A stretch of 52,896 nucleotides of DNA from Campylobacter magnus. GTDB lineage: Bacteria; Campylobacterota; Campylobacteria; Campylobacterales; Campylobacteraceae. Below the pieces are notes generated by a model that saw nothing but the letters and a program-made list of their open reading frames with translations, was not told the origin of the DNA and made no database searches. Within the stretch, counting starts at the first letter, position 1. The number at the start of each line of letters is the position of its first letter. The stretch is taken from positions 1 through 52,896 of the forward strand of contig NZ_JAQSLK010000008.1 of the NCBI RefSeq assembly GCF_028649595.1, written 5' to 3'. The translations under genes were made by a program, and so were the position numbers. Below are positions 41,999 to 51,502 of the stretch, one piece after another.

Positions 41999-42288
41999 TT
42001 CTAGCCTTTGCTTTTAGAATTTATTTTCTCTAAAAAGGTAGCGCAAAAAGATAAATAATTTTTGTAAAAAGCAAAAGTTTTAAGAGAGATTTACTCTTTT
42101 ACAGCTCTTTTAGTTCTTTGCTTTCTCTAATCATCACAAAAATAAAGCTAACAAAGGCGCAAACTGCGTATATAAAATAAGCAGAACCTGCGCCTTTCTT
42201 TGGCTTAGCACTGAAAATGACTAGCTAAGAGCGAAGTTTGCTAGCCACTGCCACAAATATCATAAGAACTTTGCTTTCTTGCTATCCT
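41999..42288. other. Palindrome-free gap between ispH and thiG
   Basis: A 290-bp gap without any TAGGAATTCTAGAATTCC copy, unusual for this window. It holds a decayed coding fragment on the minus strand (42099-42263) and AT-rich sequence that may include the thiGH promoter. Confidence 0.7.
42099..42263 (-). pseudogene. Remnant of a membrane transporter C-terminus
   Basis: The minus strand reads KPKKGAGSAYFIYAVCAFVS and then FIFVMIRESKELKEL to a TAA: one hydrophobic helix and a charged tail, like the end of a major-facilitator sugar or metabolite porter. Upstream the same frame has an in-frame TAG after MIFVAVASKLRS. No body of a transporter precedes it, so it is a fragment left by deletion. 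Family assignment is tentative. Confidence 0.55.
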
Positions 42289-43110
42289 CTAAGCAGTAAT
42301 TTGCTTGATTTTATCTATAATTTGTGTGATAATCCACTCAGGCGTGCTAGCCCCAGCTGTAATGCCACAAAGCTCTTTATCCTTAAACCACGCAGGCTCT
42401 AGCTCATCAGCATTTTCTATATGATGAGCATCGCAAAGCTCACTTGCTATGTAAAAAAGCTGCTTTGTGTTTGAGCTAGTTTTTCCACCAATTACTATCA
42501 TAATATCAGCTCTTTTTGCTAGTTCTTGGCAGGCTTCTTGGTTTTTAAATGTTGCATCACAGATTGTGTTAAACACTCTTACTTCTTTACATTTTGAGAT
42601 AAGAGCAGCGGCAATTTTATTGAAATTTTCAAGTTTTTTTGTAGTTTGTGAGATAAGAGCTACTTTGTTTCTTAGTTTTAGCTTTTCTAGCTCATCAGCG
42701 TTTGAGACGATGTAGACTTTGTTTGCGTAGCTTGTTACACTTTTGCTCTCAGGATGTTCTCTATCGCCAAAAAAGATGATTTCATAGCCCTCAGCACTCA
42801 TTTTCTCTACTATTTGCTGCGGCTTTGTAACAAAAGGGCAAGTTGCATCTATTACCTTTGTGCCACGCTCTTTTAGAGTAGCTAGATCACTTTTTGTGAT
42901 ACCGTGCGTGCGGATGATGGCGGTTTCACCACTTAGTTCGTTTATGTTTTTTAGCGTTTTTACGCCACATTCATCTTTTAGACGTGCGATTTCTTGGCTA
43001 TTGTGGATTAGCTCGCCTATGGTGCTAGCTCCTCTGTGCTTACTGGCAATTTGCACCGCACGCTTTACCCCAAAACAAAATCCACAGCTTTTTGCGATTT
43101 CTATTTTCAT
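42289..43110 (-). CDS. ispH: 4-hydroxy-3-methylbut-2-enyl diphosphate reductase
   Basis: 273 aa. Last step of the MEP isoprenoid pathway, making IPP and DMAPP with an iron-sulfur cluster. The three cluster cysteines are in CGFCFGVKRAV (Cys12), DATCPFVTK, and NTICDATFKNQEA; the THGIT motif is also present. It follows aroA by 54 bases. In C. jejuni ispH is followed by rpsA as I recall; here rpsA is absent and a transporter remnant follows. Confidence 0.95.
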   Translation of the reverse strand: MKIEIAKSCGFCFGVKRAVQIASKHRGASTIGELIHNSQEIARLKDECGVKTLKNINELSGETAIIRTHGITKSDLATLKERGTKVIDATCPFVTKPQQIVEKMSAEGYEIIFFGDREHPESKSVTSYANKVYIVSNADELEKLKLRNKVALISQTTKKLENFNKIAAALISKCKEVRVFNTICDATFKNQEACQELAKRADIMIVIGGKTSSNTKQLFYIASELCDAHHIENADELEPAWFKDKELCGITAGASTPEWIITQIIDKIKQITA

Positions 43111-43164
43111 TTTATAATCTCAATGTAATACTTTTTCAAAATTCAAATTTAAGCTCTTGCTACC

Positions 43165-44460
43165 TTACTCATTAACCACTGTGCCAAGGCTTTCAAGGCA
43201 TTTTGTAAAGTTTGGAAATGAAGTAGCGATAAACTCACTTTTGCTAATCTCCATACCACAAAGCAAGCCCAAAACAGCAAAACTCATGGCAATTCGGTGG
43301 TCTCCGTGGCTATCTATACTAGCACTTTTAGCTACTCCGCCTGTGATTTTAAATCCATCTTCAAGCTCGCTAGCTTCTATACCACAAGCCCTTAGCGCAG
43401 ATACTGTTACTGCGATACGGTCGCATTCTTTTACTCTTAGCTCTTTTGCGTTTTTTAGCGTGCTAGTGCCATCAGCACAGGCAAAGGCAATAGCAAGTGC
43501 AGGCGCCTCATCAATCAGCCATGCGATATTTTCGCTTACATCCACAGCTTTTAGCCTGCCATTATAGCTTATTTTCACATCGCCCGTGTCATCATAGCCA
43601 CCGCTTTTTGGTTTATATTCTATCTTAGCTCCCATGCAGCCTAGCACCTTAAAGGCTTCAATGCGAGTTTTATTTAGTAGCATATTTTTTATCTCTACAC
43701 TGGAATTCGGGATTATCGCCGCTGCTAGGGCATAAAAAAAGCACGAGCTTGGATCATTTGGCACTGCCATATTTATAGGCTTTAGAGGTGATTTTAGCGG
43801 GCTTACTTCTATTTTTATTTTTCCATCTTTGCTCTCATCTACACTAAGGCTAGCCCCCATCGCACTTAGCATTTTTTCGCTATGATCACGGCTTAGGCTT
43901 GGTTCGCTAATTTTACAGCCTTTGCCATTAAGTCCTGCTAGTATCATAGCTGTCTTTACCTGCGCTGAGGCAATAGGACTATCATAGCTAAAAAATTCAA
44001 GTTTTTTGCCCTTTACCTTAATAGGCGCAAAGTTTGCTTTATCTTTGCCCTCAAATACTGCGCCGATTTTTTCTAGCGGCTCAGTTACGCGGCGCATAGG
44101 ACGCTTGCGCAAATACTCATCGCCATCTAGGATAAACTCGCCTTGCTTGCTAGCTAAAAAGCCCATAAGTAGTCTAATAGCCGTGCCTGAATTCCCACAA
44201 TCTAGCACTTTTTCATTTGTGCTTTTTATCTCTTTTGGTGGTGTGATAGTGATTTTGTTTTTATCCCACCTTACATTTGCGCCTAGAGCTTGTATGATTT
44301 TTAGCGTATTTAGCGTATCTTCTGCTTCTAGGTAGTTTTTTATCACGCTAGGCTCAGAGCTAAGAAGTGAGAAAATAGCGCAACGATGACTTATGCTCTT
44401 ATCGCTTGCTAAGTGCTCAAAACTAGCATTAAAGGGCTTTTTTAGTGCTTCTACTCTCAT
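43165..44460 (-). CDS. aroA: 3-phosphoshikimate 1-carboxyvinyltransferase (EPSP synthase)
   Basis: 431 aa. Sixth step of the shikimate pathway and the glyphosate target. DKSISHRCAIFSLL, CGNSGTAIRLLMGF and KECDRIAV are family motifs. Its ATG overlaps the pheT stop (ATGA), as in the C. jejuni order pheS-pheT-aroA-ispH. Confidence 0.96.
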   Translation of the reverse strand: MRVEALKKPFNASFEHLASDKSISHRCAIFSLLSSEPSVIKNYLEAEDTLNTLKIIQALGANVRWDKNKITITPPKEIKSTNEKVLDCGNSGTAIRLLMGFLASKQGEFILDGDEYLRKRPMRRVTEPLEKIGAVFEGKDKANFAPIKVKGKKLEFFSYDSPIASAQVKTAMILAGLNGKGCKISEPSLSRDHSEKMLSAMGASLSVDESKDGKIKIEVSPLKSPLKPINMAVPNDPSSCFFYALAAAIIPNSSVEIKNMLLNKTRIEAFKVLGCMGAKIEYKPKSGGYDDTGDVKISYNGRLKAVDVSENIAWLIDEAPALAIAFACADGTSTLKNAKELRVKECDRIAVTVSALRACGIEASELEDGFKITGGVAKSASIDSHGDHRIAMSFAVLGLLCGMEISKSEFIATSFPNFTKCLESLGTVVNE

Positions 44461-46778
44461 CTTAGCTCCACGCCTAAGCTCTCTTTTAGCACATCTAGAA
44501 TTCTTTGCATTAAAGCATTTATTTCATCATCAGTTAGCGTTTTTTCATTTGATTGAAAACTAAATGAGATTGTAAGGCTCTTTTTATCGCCCAAGCTTTT
44601 ATCACTATAAAGATCAGTTGGATAAAAGCTTTGTAGATTTTCTACTTTTAGTGTCTCTATACACTCTTTGATCTGCTCGTATTTTAGCTCGCTGCTAACT
44701 AGCACGCTAAGGTCACGACTAGTAGCAGGGAAGCTAGAGTAAGGCTCTGCTAAAATATGCTCACATTTAAGAGCGTCAAAATCAATTTGAGCTGCGTAGC
44801 ATCTTGGTAAGTCTTTTTTAAGGCTAGGTTTAACTCGCCCCAAAAAGCCGATAACTTTGCCATTTTGGATAATCTTTGCTTGCTCATAAGGGCTAAGGAA
44901 TTCTAGATTTTCACTAGCTTTTAGGCTGATTTTGCCTAGAATTTTTTGTATATCGTTTGCTAGCTCAAATAGACTTAGCTCAGCACCTTTTGCGCCATTT
45001 TTAAGGCTTGGCAAGCTAGAAAGACCACAAGAGACAAAGCCTAGCTTAGAGCTTTGCTTGCCGCTAATATCAAAGACCTCTCCATACTCAAAAAGCTTGA
45101 TTTGCTTTGCGCCACGCTTAGCGTTGTTTAGAGCTGAGTTAAGTAGGGAATTCAGCAGTGTTGGACGAAGTTCTTTTAGCTCATTTGTGATAGGATTTAG
45201 CATTTGGGCTTGGCAGGGCTTAAAGCCCATAGCTTCAAGCTCGCTAGGATCATCAAAAATATAATGCACACACTCAAAATACCCAGCATCCACAGCTCTT
45301 TGGCGCAGATTTCTTGCTAGGGCGTGTTTTAGGCTAGCCTGGCTATTGCGGTTTGCCTCACTAAAGTTTAGTGGCTTGGCTGGGATATTATCAATTCCAT
45401 AAATACGCACTATTTCTTCACAAACATCTGCTATATTTTGGATATCGTGGCGATATGCTGGGGCTTTAGCGTAGAATTGCTCGTCATTTGTCCCACTTGC
45501 GATTTCAAAGTTTAGACGAGAGAGAATTTTATGAATTTCTTTTTTTTCTATATCCATGCCTATCATTTTAGAAATAGCTGAGCAATTTACTAGGATATTT
45601 GCTCTCTCCACGCTCATAGAGATTTGCTGTGAGCCACCATACCACTCACAATTCTCAAAACAAGAACCAAAAAGCAAGTTCATAGAAGAACTAATAGCTG
45701 GTTCTGACCCACGAGATGAGCGGTATACCATTTCATCTTTTGGCATATTTTTATCTTCGCCAGTTGCGTTTGCGATGATTTCAGGGGCTGTGTAGCTAGC
45801 CTCTATGATAGCGATTTTTGTGTTTTCATCGGCTAAAAACTCTTTATTTGCGCATATTCCAGCCACGCCCAAAAGTTTATCTTCAGCATAAATTTGGCTT
45901 TGTTTATGCTCGCCATTTTTGATTTTTAAAGATATTTTTTCATTTTCATTAGGATTTATCTTTCTAGCATCATAGGCTCTAAAAAGTGCTCCTGTGCTGT
46001 GAGTAGAATACTCTAAAGCCCCCTCAATAGCTGATTTGTGCTTGCTTTCAATTAGTGCTAGGCGCAATCTTTTTTTAAGATTTAAGCTAAAATTCTCGCC
46101 AAGATTTACAACCTTATAGTATAAGGCGCAGTTTTTTTCTTCTTCGCTGTGAAGGCTAATTAGCCTGCCTATACCAAGAAGCTCATCTTCGCTTTTTTTA
46201 AGCGGGCTTATGTCTTTTATAGGCAGATCAAACTTTGCGCTTAGATCCCTTGCTACGCCACGCACGCTAAGGCAATCGCCTCTATTTGGCGTAAGTTCTA
46301 TTTCAATTAAATAGTCATCAAAGGCAGGATATGAGCTAAGTTCTTTGCCGATTTCTAGCTCGCCTATGCTCTCATCAAGTATCATTATGCCGTTATTTAG
46401 CTCGCCAAGCCCAAGTTCTTTAGCAGAACAGAGCATTCCGCAGCTCTCCACGCCACGAAGTTTGGCTTTTTTTATGCTTAATTCGCCTATTTTAGCACCT
46501 TCTAGCGCGCAAGCTACCATCTGTCCTTCTGCTACATTTGGCGCACCACAGACGATTTGCAAAATCTCTCCAGCATCTACTTTACATACATGTAAATGGT
46601 CGCTATTTTCATGCTCCCTGCACTCAAGCACCTTTGCTACTACTACTTTGCTAGGCACTCTTATGCGCTCACAGCTGTCTACTTCAAGGCCGATTTCATT
46701 TAGTGCTGCGCAGATATCCTCAGCTGATTTTGCGCTTAAATCTATCCACTCATTTAACCAGTTTTTGCTCAGTCTCAT
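44457..46778 (-). CDS. pheT: Phenylalanyl-tRNA synthetase beta subunit
   Basis: 773 aa. The beta chain carries a tRNA-binding domain near residues 40-150 ([19 protein letters not shown]), a B3/4 editing domain, a B5 domain and a C-terminal anticodon-binding FDX-ACB domain ([15 protein letters not shown]). A palindrome word is translated as [10 protein letters not shown]. It overlaps pheS and aroA by four bases at each end, indicating translational coupling. Confidence 0.96.
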   Translation of the reverse strand: MRLSKNWLNEWIDLSAKSAEDICAALNEIGLEVDSCERIRVPSKVVVAKVLECREHENSDHLHVCKVDAGEILQIVCGAPNVAEGQMVACALEGAKIGELSIKKAKLRGVESCGMLCSAKELGLGELNNGIMILDESIGELEIGKELSSYPAFDDYLIEIELTPNRGDCLSVRGVARDLSAKFDLPIKDISPLKKSEDELLGIGRLISLHSEEEKNCALYYKVVNLGENFSLNLKKRLRLALIESKHKSAIEGALEYSTHSTGALFRAYDARKINPNENEKISLKIKNGEHKQSQIYAEDKLLGVAGICANKEFLADENTKIAIIEASYTAPEIIANATGEDKNMPKDEMVYRSSRGSEPAISSSMNLLFGSCFENCEWYGGSQQISMSVERANILVNCSAISKMIGMDIEKKEIHKILSRLNFEIASGTNDEQFYAKAPAYRHDIQNIADVCEEIVRIYGIDNIPAKPLNFSEANRNSQASLKHALARNLRQRAVDAGYFECVHYIFDDPSELEAMGFKPCQAQMLNPITNELKELRPTLLNSLLNSALNNAKRGAKQIKLFEYGEVFDISGKQSSKLGFVSCGLSSLPSLKNGAKGAELSLFELANDIQKILGKISLKASENLEFLSPYEQAKIIQNGKVIGFLGRVKPSLKKDLPRCYAAQIDFDALKCEHILAEPYSSFPATSRDLSVLVSSELKYEQIKECIETLKVENLQSFYPTDLYSDKSLGDKKSLTISFSFQSNEKTLTDDEINALMQRILDVLKESLGVELR

Positions 46779-47782
46779 CTAAATTGCTCCAAAAGTCGTA
46801 AATCGCCCTCAAATAGGCTTCTTAAATCAGGAATTCTATGAAGTAGCATAGCAAGACGCTCTACTCCAAGCCCAAAAGCATAGCCGCTAACGCCGCTATA
46901 TCCAACTGCTTTAAATACATTTTCATCCACAATGCCAGAGCCTAGTACCTCTAGCCAGCCAGTTTGCTTACAGACCCTACATCCACAGCCTTTACAAAAA
47001 ATACAGCTGATATCAACCTCGGTGCTTGGTTCTGTAAAAGGAAAAAAGCTTGGGCGAAAGCGCACTTTTACATCGCCAAACATATAAACTAAGAAGTTTT
47101 GTAAAATATCTTTTAGGTTTGCAAAGCTGATTTTATCGCCTTCTTCAACCACTAGACCTTCTATTTGATGAAACATCGGCGTATGCGTAAGGTCTAAATC
47201 TCGCCTAAAAACAGCCCCAGGGGCAATCATACGAATAGGCGGTTTTTTTGCTTGCATGGTGCGGATTTGAACAGGACTTGTGTGTGTGCGAAGCAAGCGA
47301 AAATCACGCAGATAAAAAGTATCTTGCATATCGCGCGCTGGGTGGTATTTTGGCAGGTTTAGTGCTTCAAAGTTGTGAAAATCATCTTCTATAAGAGGTC
47401 CAGTTTCCACGCTGAAGTTTTGCGCTACGAAATAATCAATTATCTTATCCATCGTAGCCATCACTGGATGCATAGCACCACGCAAACTAGGCTCGTTAAA
47501 CAAACTAACATCCACGCCATCTTTTATTAAGGCTTCGTTTGCTTCTTTTTCTTCAAGCTCGGCTTTTTTGCTAGCAATAAGCTCGTTTGCCTCGTCTCTT
47601 GCTTTATTTAAGCTCTCAGCCAAAGCCTTTTTCTCATCACCACTTAGCTCTTTTAGCTTAGAAAAGCCCTCTGTGATAACGCCCTTTTTGCCAAGCAGTG
47701 CAAGCCTTGCGCTCTCAAGCTCAGCTAAGCTTTTTGCTTGCGAAATTTCATCTATAAATTTTTGCAATTGTTGCGCTTCCAA
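46775..47782 (-). CDS. pheS: Phenylalanyl-tRNA synthetase alpha subunit
   Basis: 335 aa from the chosen TTG at 47782. Catalytic class II core: [41 protein letters not shown] and [10 protein letters not shown]. An open frame extends to a TTG at 47812, but that codon overlaps a TAAAAT -10 box, whereas AAAAGG lies seven bases before 47782, so the shorter start is better. A four-Cys cluster ([12 protein letters not shown]) is present. First gene of pheS-pheT-aroA-ispH. Confidence 0.94.
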   Translation of the reverse strand: MEAQQLQKFIDEISQAKSLAELESARLALLGKKGVITEGFSKLKELSGDEKKALAESLNKARDEANELIASKKAELEEKEANEALIKDGVDVSLFNEPSLRGAMHPVMATMDKIIDYFVAQNFSVETGPLIEDDFHNFEALNLPKYHPARDMQDTFYLRDFRLLRTHTSPVQIRTMQAKKPPIRMIAPGAVFRRDLDLTHTPMFHQIEGLVVEEGDKISFANLKDILQNFLVYMFGDVKVRFRPSFFPFTEPSTEVDISCIFCKGCGCRVCKQTGWLEVLGSGIVDENVFKAVGYSGVSGYAFGLGVERLAMLLHRIPDLRSLFEGDLRLLEQFR

Positions 47783-47811
47783 TTTTTGACCTTTTAAAAA
47801 TTTTGAGCGCA

Positions 47812-47817
47812 ATTTTA
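47812..47817 (-). promoter_or_regulatory. -10 box of pheS-pheT-aroA-ispH
   Basis: ggcTAAAAT on the minus strand, about 30 bases before the TTG start at 47782. The divergent HIT promoter is 40 bases away. Confidence 0.5.
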
Positions 47818-47851
47818 GCCAAAAAACTTAAAAATTCAAATAAAATTTGGC

Positions 47852-47857
47852 TATAAT
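47852..47857 (+). promoter_or_regulatory. -10 box of the HIT gene
   Basis: ggcTATAAT lies 28 bases before the HIT ATG, with AAAGGAT as ribosome site. The gap has no palindrome copy. Confidence 0.5.
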
Positions 47858-47885
47858 TGCCGCGAAATTTCTAAAAGGATGAAAA

Positions 47886-48248
47886 ATGGATTGTGTTTTT
47901 TGTAAAATCACTGCTGGGCAAATTCCTAGCAATAAAGTGCTAGAAAATGATGAATTTCTAGCCTTTCACGATATAGCACCAAAAGCCCCTGTGCATGTGC
48001 TAATCATACCAAAAAAGCATATTGAAAACTTCAACGCTCTTGATAGTGCTACAGCTAGTGGCATAGTAAAGTTTGCCCAAGAAGTAGCCGTAGCAACTGG
48101 CGTTGAAAAAGCTGGGTATCGCCTTATTACAAACTGCGGTGAAAATGGTGGGCAAGAGGTGCCGCATTTGCATTTTCACTTGCTAGGTGGCAAACGCCTG
48201 CTGTGGCTAAGTGAAAACAGCGCAGCAGACCCAAAAAAATCATTTTAA
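47886..48248 (+). CDS. HIT-family nucleotide hydrolase
   Basis: 120 aa. Histidine-triad protein of the HinT type, which hydrolyses purine phosphoramidates such as AMP-lysine. The triad is in VPHLHFHLLGG near residue 98. It begins MDCVFCKITAGQIPSNKV, with CxxC. Divergent from pheS, as in C. jejuni. Confidence 0.93.
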   Translation: MDCVFCKITAGQIPSNKVLENDEFLAFHDIAPKAPVHVLIIPKKHIENFNALDSATASGIVKFAQEVAVATGVEKAGYRLITNCGENGGQEVPHLHFHLLGGKRLLWLSENSAADPKKSF

Positions 48249-48490
48249 TCTAAAATTCTAGAATTCTTGGGAATTCTAGAATTCTAGTTAGGAATTCTAG
48301 TTTAGGAATTCTAGAATTCCTGGGAATTCTAGAATTCGCTACTATGTCATCCTCGGTCTTGACCCGAGGATCTCTATACGGAATTTTAGTTTAGGGAATT
48401 CTAGATTAGGGAATTCTCTTTAGGGAATTTTAGAATTTATCTTAGGAATTCAAGTTTAGGGAATTCTAGAATTCCTGGCGAATTCTAGAA
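48249..48490. repeat. Palindrome cluster after the HIT gene
   Basis: About ten palindrome copies or halves and one TCATCCTCGGTCTTGACCCG repeat (48345-48375). No gene. The gap to galU continues with the long palindromic element. Confidence 0.85.
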
Positions 48491-48745
48491 TTCGCGGTAG
48501 CGGCGGTAAAAACTAGGCTCCAAGGTCGTGAGGTGATTTTTTGAAATTTTGGCGCAGGACTAGCCGTGGGGCGCCGTAGCGGTAGCGTTCAAGCGAGTTT
48601 TGCGCCGATTTTTCAAGCAAGCCGCTAACGAGTAAAAAGCGGCTTGCGCAGAAAAACGGTGTAAAAGCTCGCTTGTAAGGTGCTGGGCTGTCCAAGTCAA
48701 AATTTCAAAAAAGAACCCACGAACTGAGCCAGCCGATAAAAAACT
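48491..48745. mobile_element. Imperfect-palindrome element, copy B (largest)
   Basis: A long inverted repeat from 48516 to 48730. Complementary blocks from outside in: GGCTC/GAGCC (48516-48520, 48726-48730), TCGTG/CACGA, an exact 15-bp pair TTTTTTGAAATTTTG (48537-48551, 48698-48712), GGAC/GTCC (48557, 48690), CAAGCGAG/CTCGCTTG (48590-48597, 48668-48675) and GCAAGCCGC/GCGGCTTGC (48617-48625, 48639-48647) with a 13-base loop. Blocks are shared in order with copy A (9.8 kb) and one arm with copy C (26.2 kb). No transposase. It could be a MITE-like element or a structured RNA gene. Confidence 0.7.
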
Positions 48746-48816
48746 AAGCTAGAATTTTTAGGAATTCTAGATTAGGAATTCTAGAATTCCTAAAAATTTT
48801 ATATAGAAGGTTTATT
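48746..48816. repeat. Palindromes and ribosome site before galU
   Basis: GCTAGAATTTTTAGGAATTC and a following palindrome copy (48779-48790) lie just before TATATAGAAGG, which supplies the galU ribosome site. A TTTTATATAG stretch may hold a -10 box, but it is too close to the ATG to be sure. Confidence 0.6.
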
Positions 48817-49644
48817 ATGCTAAATACTTGTCTATTTCCAGCAGCAGGCTATGGCACTCGTTTTTTGCCTGCTACAAAGTCTTTGCCAAAAGAAATGCTG
48901 CCGATTTTAACAAAACCACTCATCCACTACGGCGTAGATGAAGCCCTAGAGGCTGGCATGCGAAATATGGCGTTTGTTACAGGTCGTGGAAAGCGCGCTT
49001 TAGAGGACTACTTTGACATCAGCTACGAGCTAGAACACCAAATAGCAGGCAGCAAAAAAGAGTATTTGCTAACTGAGATTAGAGAGCTTATGAGTGCGTG
49101 CAGCTTTAGTTTTACTCGCCAAAATGAGATGAAGGGTCTTGGGCATGCGATTTATAGTGGCAAAAATCTAGTAGGTGATGAGGCCTTTGGCGTGATACTA
49201 GCTGATGATTTGTGTATAAACGAAGACGGGGCTGGCGTAATGAGCCAAATGAGCGCAATATACGAAAAATACCGCTGCAGCGTGGTAGCTGTCATGGAGG
49301 TAAATGATGAGAGCATCCAAAACTACGGTGTAGTAGCTGGCAAGGGCATCGATGGCGATCTAGTGATGATTAGCGATATGATAGAAAAGCCAGAGCCTGC
49401 CAAGGCTCCTACAAATCTAGCAATAATTGGCCGCTATATACTAACGCCTGATATCTTTGAGGTGCTTAGCACCACAGCACCAGGCAAAAACGGCGAAATA
49501 CAAATCACAGACGCCTTGCTAAAACAAGCGCAAAACGGTATGGTTTTGGCATATAAATTCAAAGGCAAACGCTTTGATTGTGGCTCGGTGGCTGGCTTTG
49601 TAGAGGCTACAAACTATTTTTATAATTTAGAGAAAAAATGCTAG
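48817..49644 (+). CDS. galU: UTP-glucose-1-phosphate uridylyltransferase
   Basis: 275 aa. Makes UDP-glucose for lipooligosaccharide, capsule and glycan synthesis. FPAAGYGTRFLPATKSLPKE is the nucleotide-binding signature and EKPEPAKAPTNLAIIGRYIL lies in the sugar-binding half. AGAAGG precedes the ATG. It overlaps pgi by seven bases; together they supply hexose phosphate to nucleotide sugars. Confidence 0.96.
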   Translation: MLNTCLFPAAGYGTRFLPATKSLPKEMLPILTKPLIHYGVDEALEAGMRNMAFVTGRGKRALEDYFDISYELEHQIAGSKKEYLLTEIRELMSACSFSFTRQNEMKGLGHAIYSGKNLVGDEAFGVILADDLCINEDGAGVMSQMSAIYEKYRCSVVAVMEVNDESIQNYGVVAGKGIDGDLVMISDMIEKPEPAKAPTNLAIIGRYILTPDIFEVLSTTAPGKNGEIQITDALLKQAQNGMVLAYKFKGKRFDCGSVAGFVEATNYFYNLEKKC

Positions 49645-50825
49645 AAAATACACTGCACTTTGAGATAGCAAAGAGTGAGCAAATCAGCGCATACGCAAGA
49701 CGCATGAGCGATGAGCTAGGGGATATTGGATATTATGGTCTGCCTGATATTGGCAAGCATGAGAGCTTAGAGCGTATAAAAAATAAGTATAAAACTAAGC
49801 AAAATGTCGTGCTAATCGGCGTTGGCGGATCTAGCCTTGGCGCAAAGGCGATATCTAGTATGCTAGGACTTGAAATAATTTTCATTGATAATCTTGATGA
49901 GAGCGTGATAAAAGGGGCTTTGGCTAAAATCAGCCTAGAAAACAGCGTTTTTATAATTTCAAGCAAATCAGGCACTACAATTGAGACTATTAGCATTTAT
50001 AAGGTGCTTTTAGCGCACTTTAAGCCAAAAGATTTTAGCTCTTTTATTTTTATCACAGATGAGGGCTCGCCGCTTGAGAATTACGCAAAAAGCGTAGGTG
50101 GCGAGCTATTTTTTATCCCAAAAAATGTAGGCGGCAGATTTAGTGTGCTAAGTAACTGTGGGCTTGTGCCACTTGCTTTGGCTGGGGCTGATATAAAGGC
50201 GATTTTAGAAGGCGCAAAGGCTATGAAAGAGCGATTTTTAGGGCAAAATGACCCACTAATCCTACAAAAAGCCCATCACTACGCCACACATCCAAATGCT
50301 AAAATAAATGTGCTTTTTAGCTACGATAGCCGCTTAAAAGCCTTTAATGAGTGGTATATTCAGCTTTGGGCTGAGAGCCTTGGCAAAAGGCGTGGGTATA
50401 AGCGCATGGGACTTACGCCTGTGGGGCTTGTAGGCTCAGCTGATCAGCACTCGTTTTTACAGCTTATAATGGATGGGCCAAAAGATAAGAGCGTAACCTT
50501 TCTAAAAGTTGCTGCAAAAAATGAAATAACCGTGCCTGATATAAAACTAGAATTCCTAAATAGTTGCGATTTTGCAAATAATCTTAGCGTTTCATTTATC
50601 CAAAACTCGCAAAGCACAGCCACACTCCAAGCCCTAAAAAGCGAAAATATCAGCGTGGATGAGATTACACTTAGCAGGCTTGATGAGTGGCACGCAGGTG
50701 CGCTTATTTACTACTACGAGCTTTTAACCTCAGCTTGTGGTGTGATGCTTGGGGTCAATACCTACGACCAGCCAGGCGTAGAACTTGGCAAAATGCTACT
50801 TAAAAAAATGCTAAGCACTAAATAA
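49638..50825 (+). CDS. pgi: Glucose-6-phosphate isomerase
   Basis: 395 aa, the short form found in Campylobacterota (many others have 450-550). VLIGVGGSSLGAKA and FIISSKSGTTIET form the phosphate site; SADQHSFLQLIMDG and NTYDQPGVELGK are the C-terminal signatures. It interconverts glucose- and fructose-6-phosphate. A palindrome copy is translated in frame as IKLEFLNSC (50545-50559). Confidence 0.95.
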   Translation: MLENTLHFEIAKSEQISAYARRMSDELGDIGYYGLPDIGKHESLERIKNKYKTKQNVVLIGVGGSSLGAKAISSMLGLEIIFIDNLDESVIKGALAKISLENSVFIISSKSGTTIETISIYKVLLAHFKPKDFSSFIFITDEGSPLENYAKSVGGELFFIPKNVGGRFSVLSNCGLVPLALAGADIKAILEGAKAMKERFLGQNDPLILQKAHHYATHPNAKINVLFSYDSRLKAFNEWYIQLWAESLGKRRGYKRMGLTPVGLVGSADQHSFLQLIMDGPKDKSVTFLKVAAKNEITVPDIKLEFLNSCDFANNLSVSFIQNSQSTATLQALKSENISVDEITLSRLDEWHAGALIYYYELLTSACGVMLGVNTYDQPGVELGKMLLKKMLSTK

Positions 50826-50832
50826 GCTGCCA

Positions 50833-50869
50833 TTCTTATAGTAAGTTTTTCAAAACTTTTCTATAAGAA
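50833..50869. terminator. Stem-loop between convergent pgi and an unknown gene
   Basis: TTCTTATAG (50833-50841) pairs with CTATAAGAA (50861-50869), with an inner AAGTTTT/AAAACTT stem. A run of A follows on the plus strand, so the U-tract lies before the hairpin for the minus strand. It may end both transcripts, but it is not a canonical terminator. Confidence 0.45.
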
Positions 50870-50890
50870 AAAATTACGCCTAAGAAAAAA

Positions 50891-51502
50891 TCACGCCTCA
50901 TAGCCTTCCATTTTAAGAAATTCTCTTAAATATTTAAATGCAAAAGGATATACGCTTATAGCATTTAGGCGAACTAAACCTACTGCTAACAAGGCAAGGG
51001 TTTCACCCAGCATATCGTTTGTTGTTTTAACCGGCTCTATTCGCTTTATGTTTGGCGACTTTTCTATTTTATAGCCATTGATTTGCCCTACATTTCCAAG
51101 TCCTATGCCTACACAGTATTCGTAATTATCACCATTTTGCCAGTAATGAACACCCAAAAGCCCACCAAAAAGCTCTTTATTTTCATCGCTATTTTCTTTA
51201 CTTTGAAAAATAGCTTTTTTACCACCACTATTTTTGATAATTAAATTATTTAATCTAGTTTTTCTTATACCATTTATGCCACATTCTTTTAAAATTTTGT
51301 TGTATTTTTCGAATTCATAAGGTCTATTTTTTTCAAAATAAGGGCTTAGATCAACATCTACGCTTGCTTTAATGAGCTCTTCTCCCATCAAAGGTCTGCC
51401 AGATCTCATAGCTTTTTTAAAAAACTCATTTATATCATTTGGCAAAATCATGATTTTTGTATCGCTAATAAAAGAGCCACTTTTGCTATCGCTACATATC
51501 AT
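50891..51502 (-). CDS. Unrecognised protein, possibly 5'-truncated
   Basis: 203 aa. Not recognised. No signal peptide or membrane helix; it contains KNSGGKKAIFQSKE and GLLGVHYWQNGDNYEYCVGI. The frame stays open upstream of the ATG for 28 more codons (EFDFAIEENNLFNPLFTRNF) to a tandem TAA-TAG with no other start codon, and the frame beyond those stops is open again to 51727. This suggests that the gene has lost its beginning. Codon use is AT-rich relative to the core genes. Confidence 0.5.
   Translation of the reverse strand: MICSDSKSGSFISDTKIMILPNDINEFFKKAMRSGRPLMGEELIKASVDVDLSPYFEKNRPYEFEKYNKILKECGINGIRKTRLNNLIIKNSGGKKAIFQSKENSDENKELFGGLLGVHYWQNGDNYEYCVGIGLGNVGQINGYKIEKSPNIKRIEPVKTTNDMLGETLALLAVGLVRLNAISVYPFAFKYLREFLKMEGYEA

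Noticed and set aside
47783-47812. Longer PheS start at the TTG at 47812
   Set aside because: That codon overlaps the likely -10 box and has no ribosome site; the TTG at 47782 has AAAAGG at good spacing.
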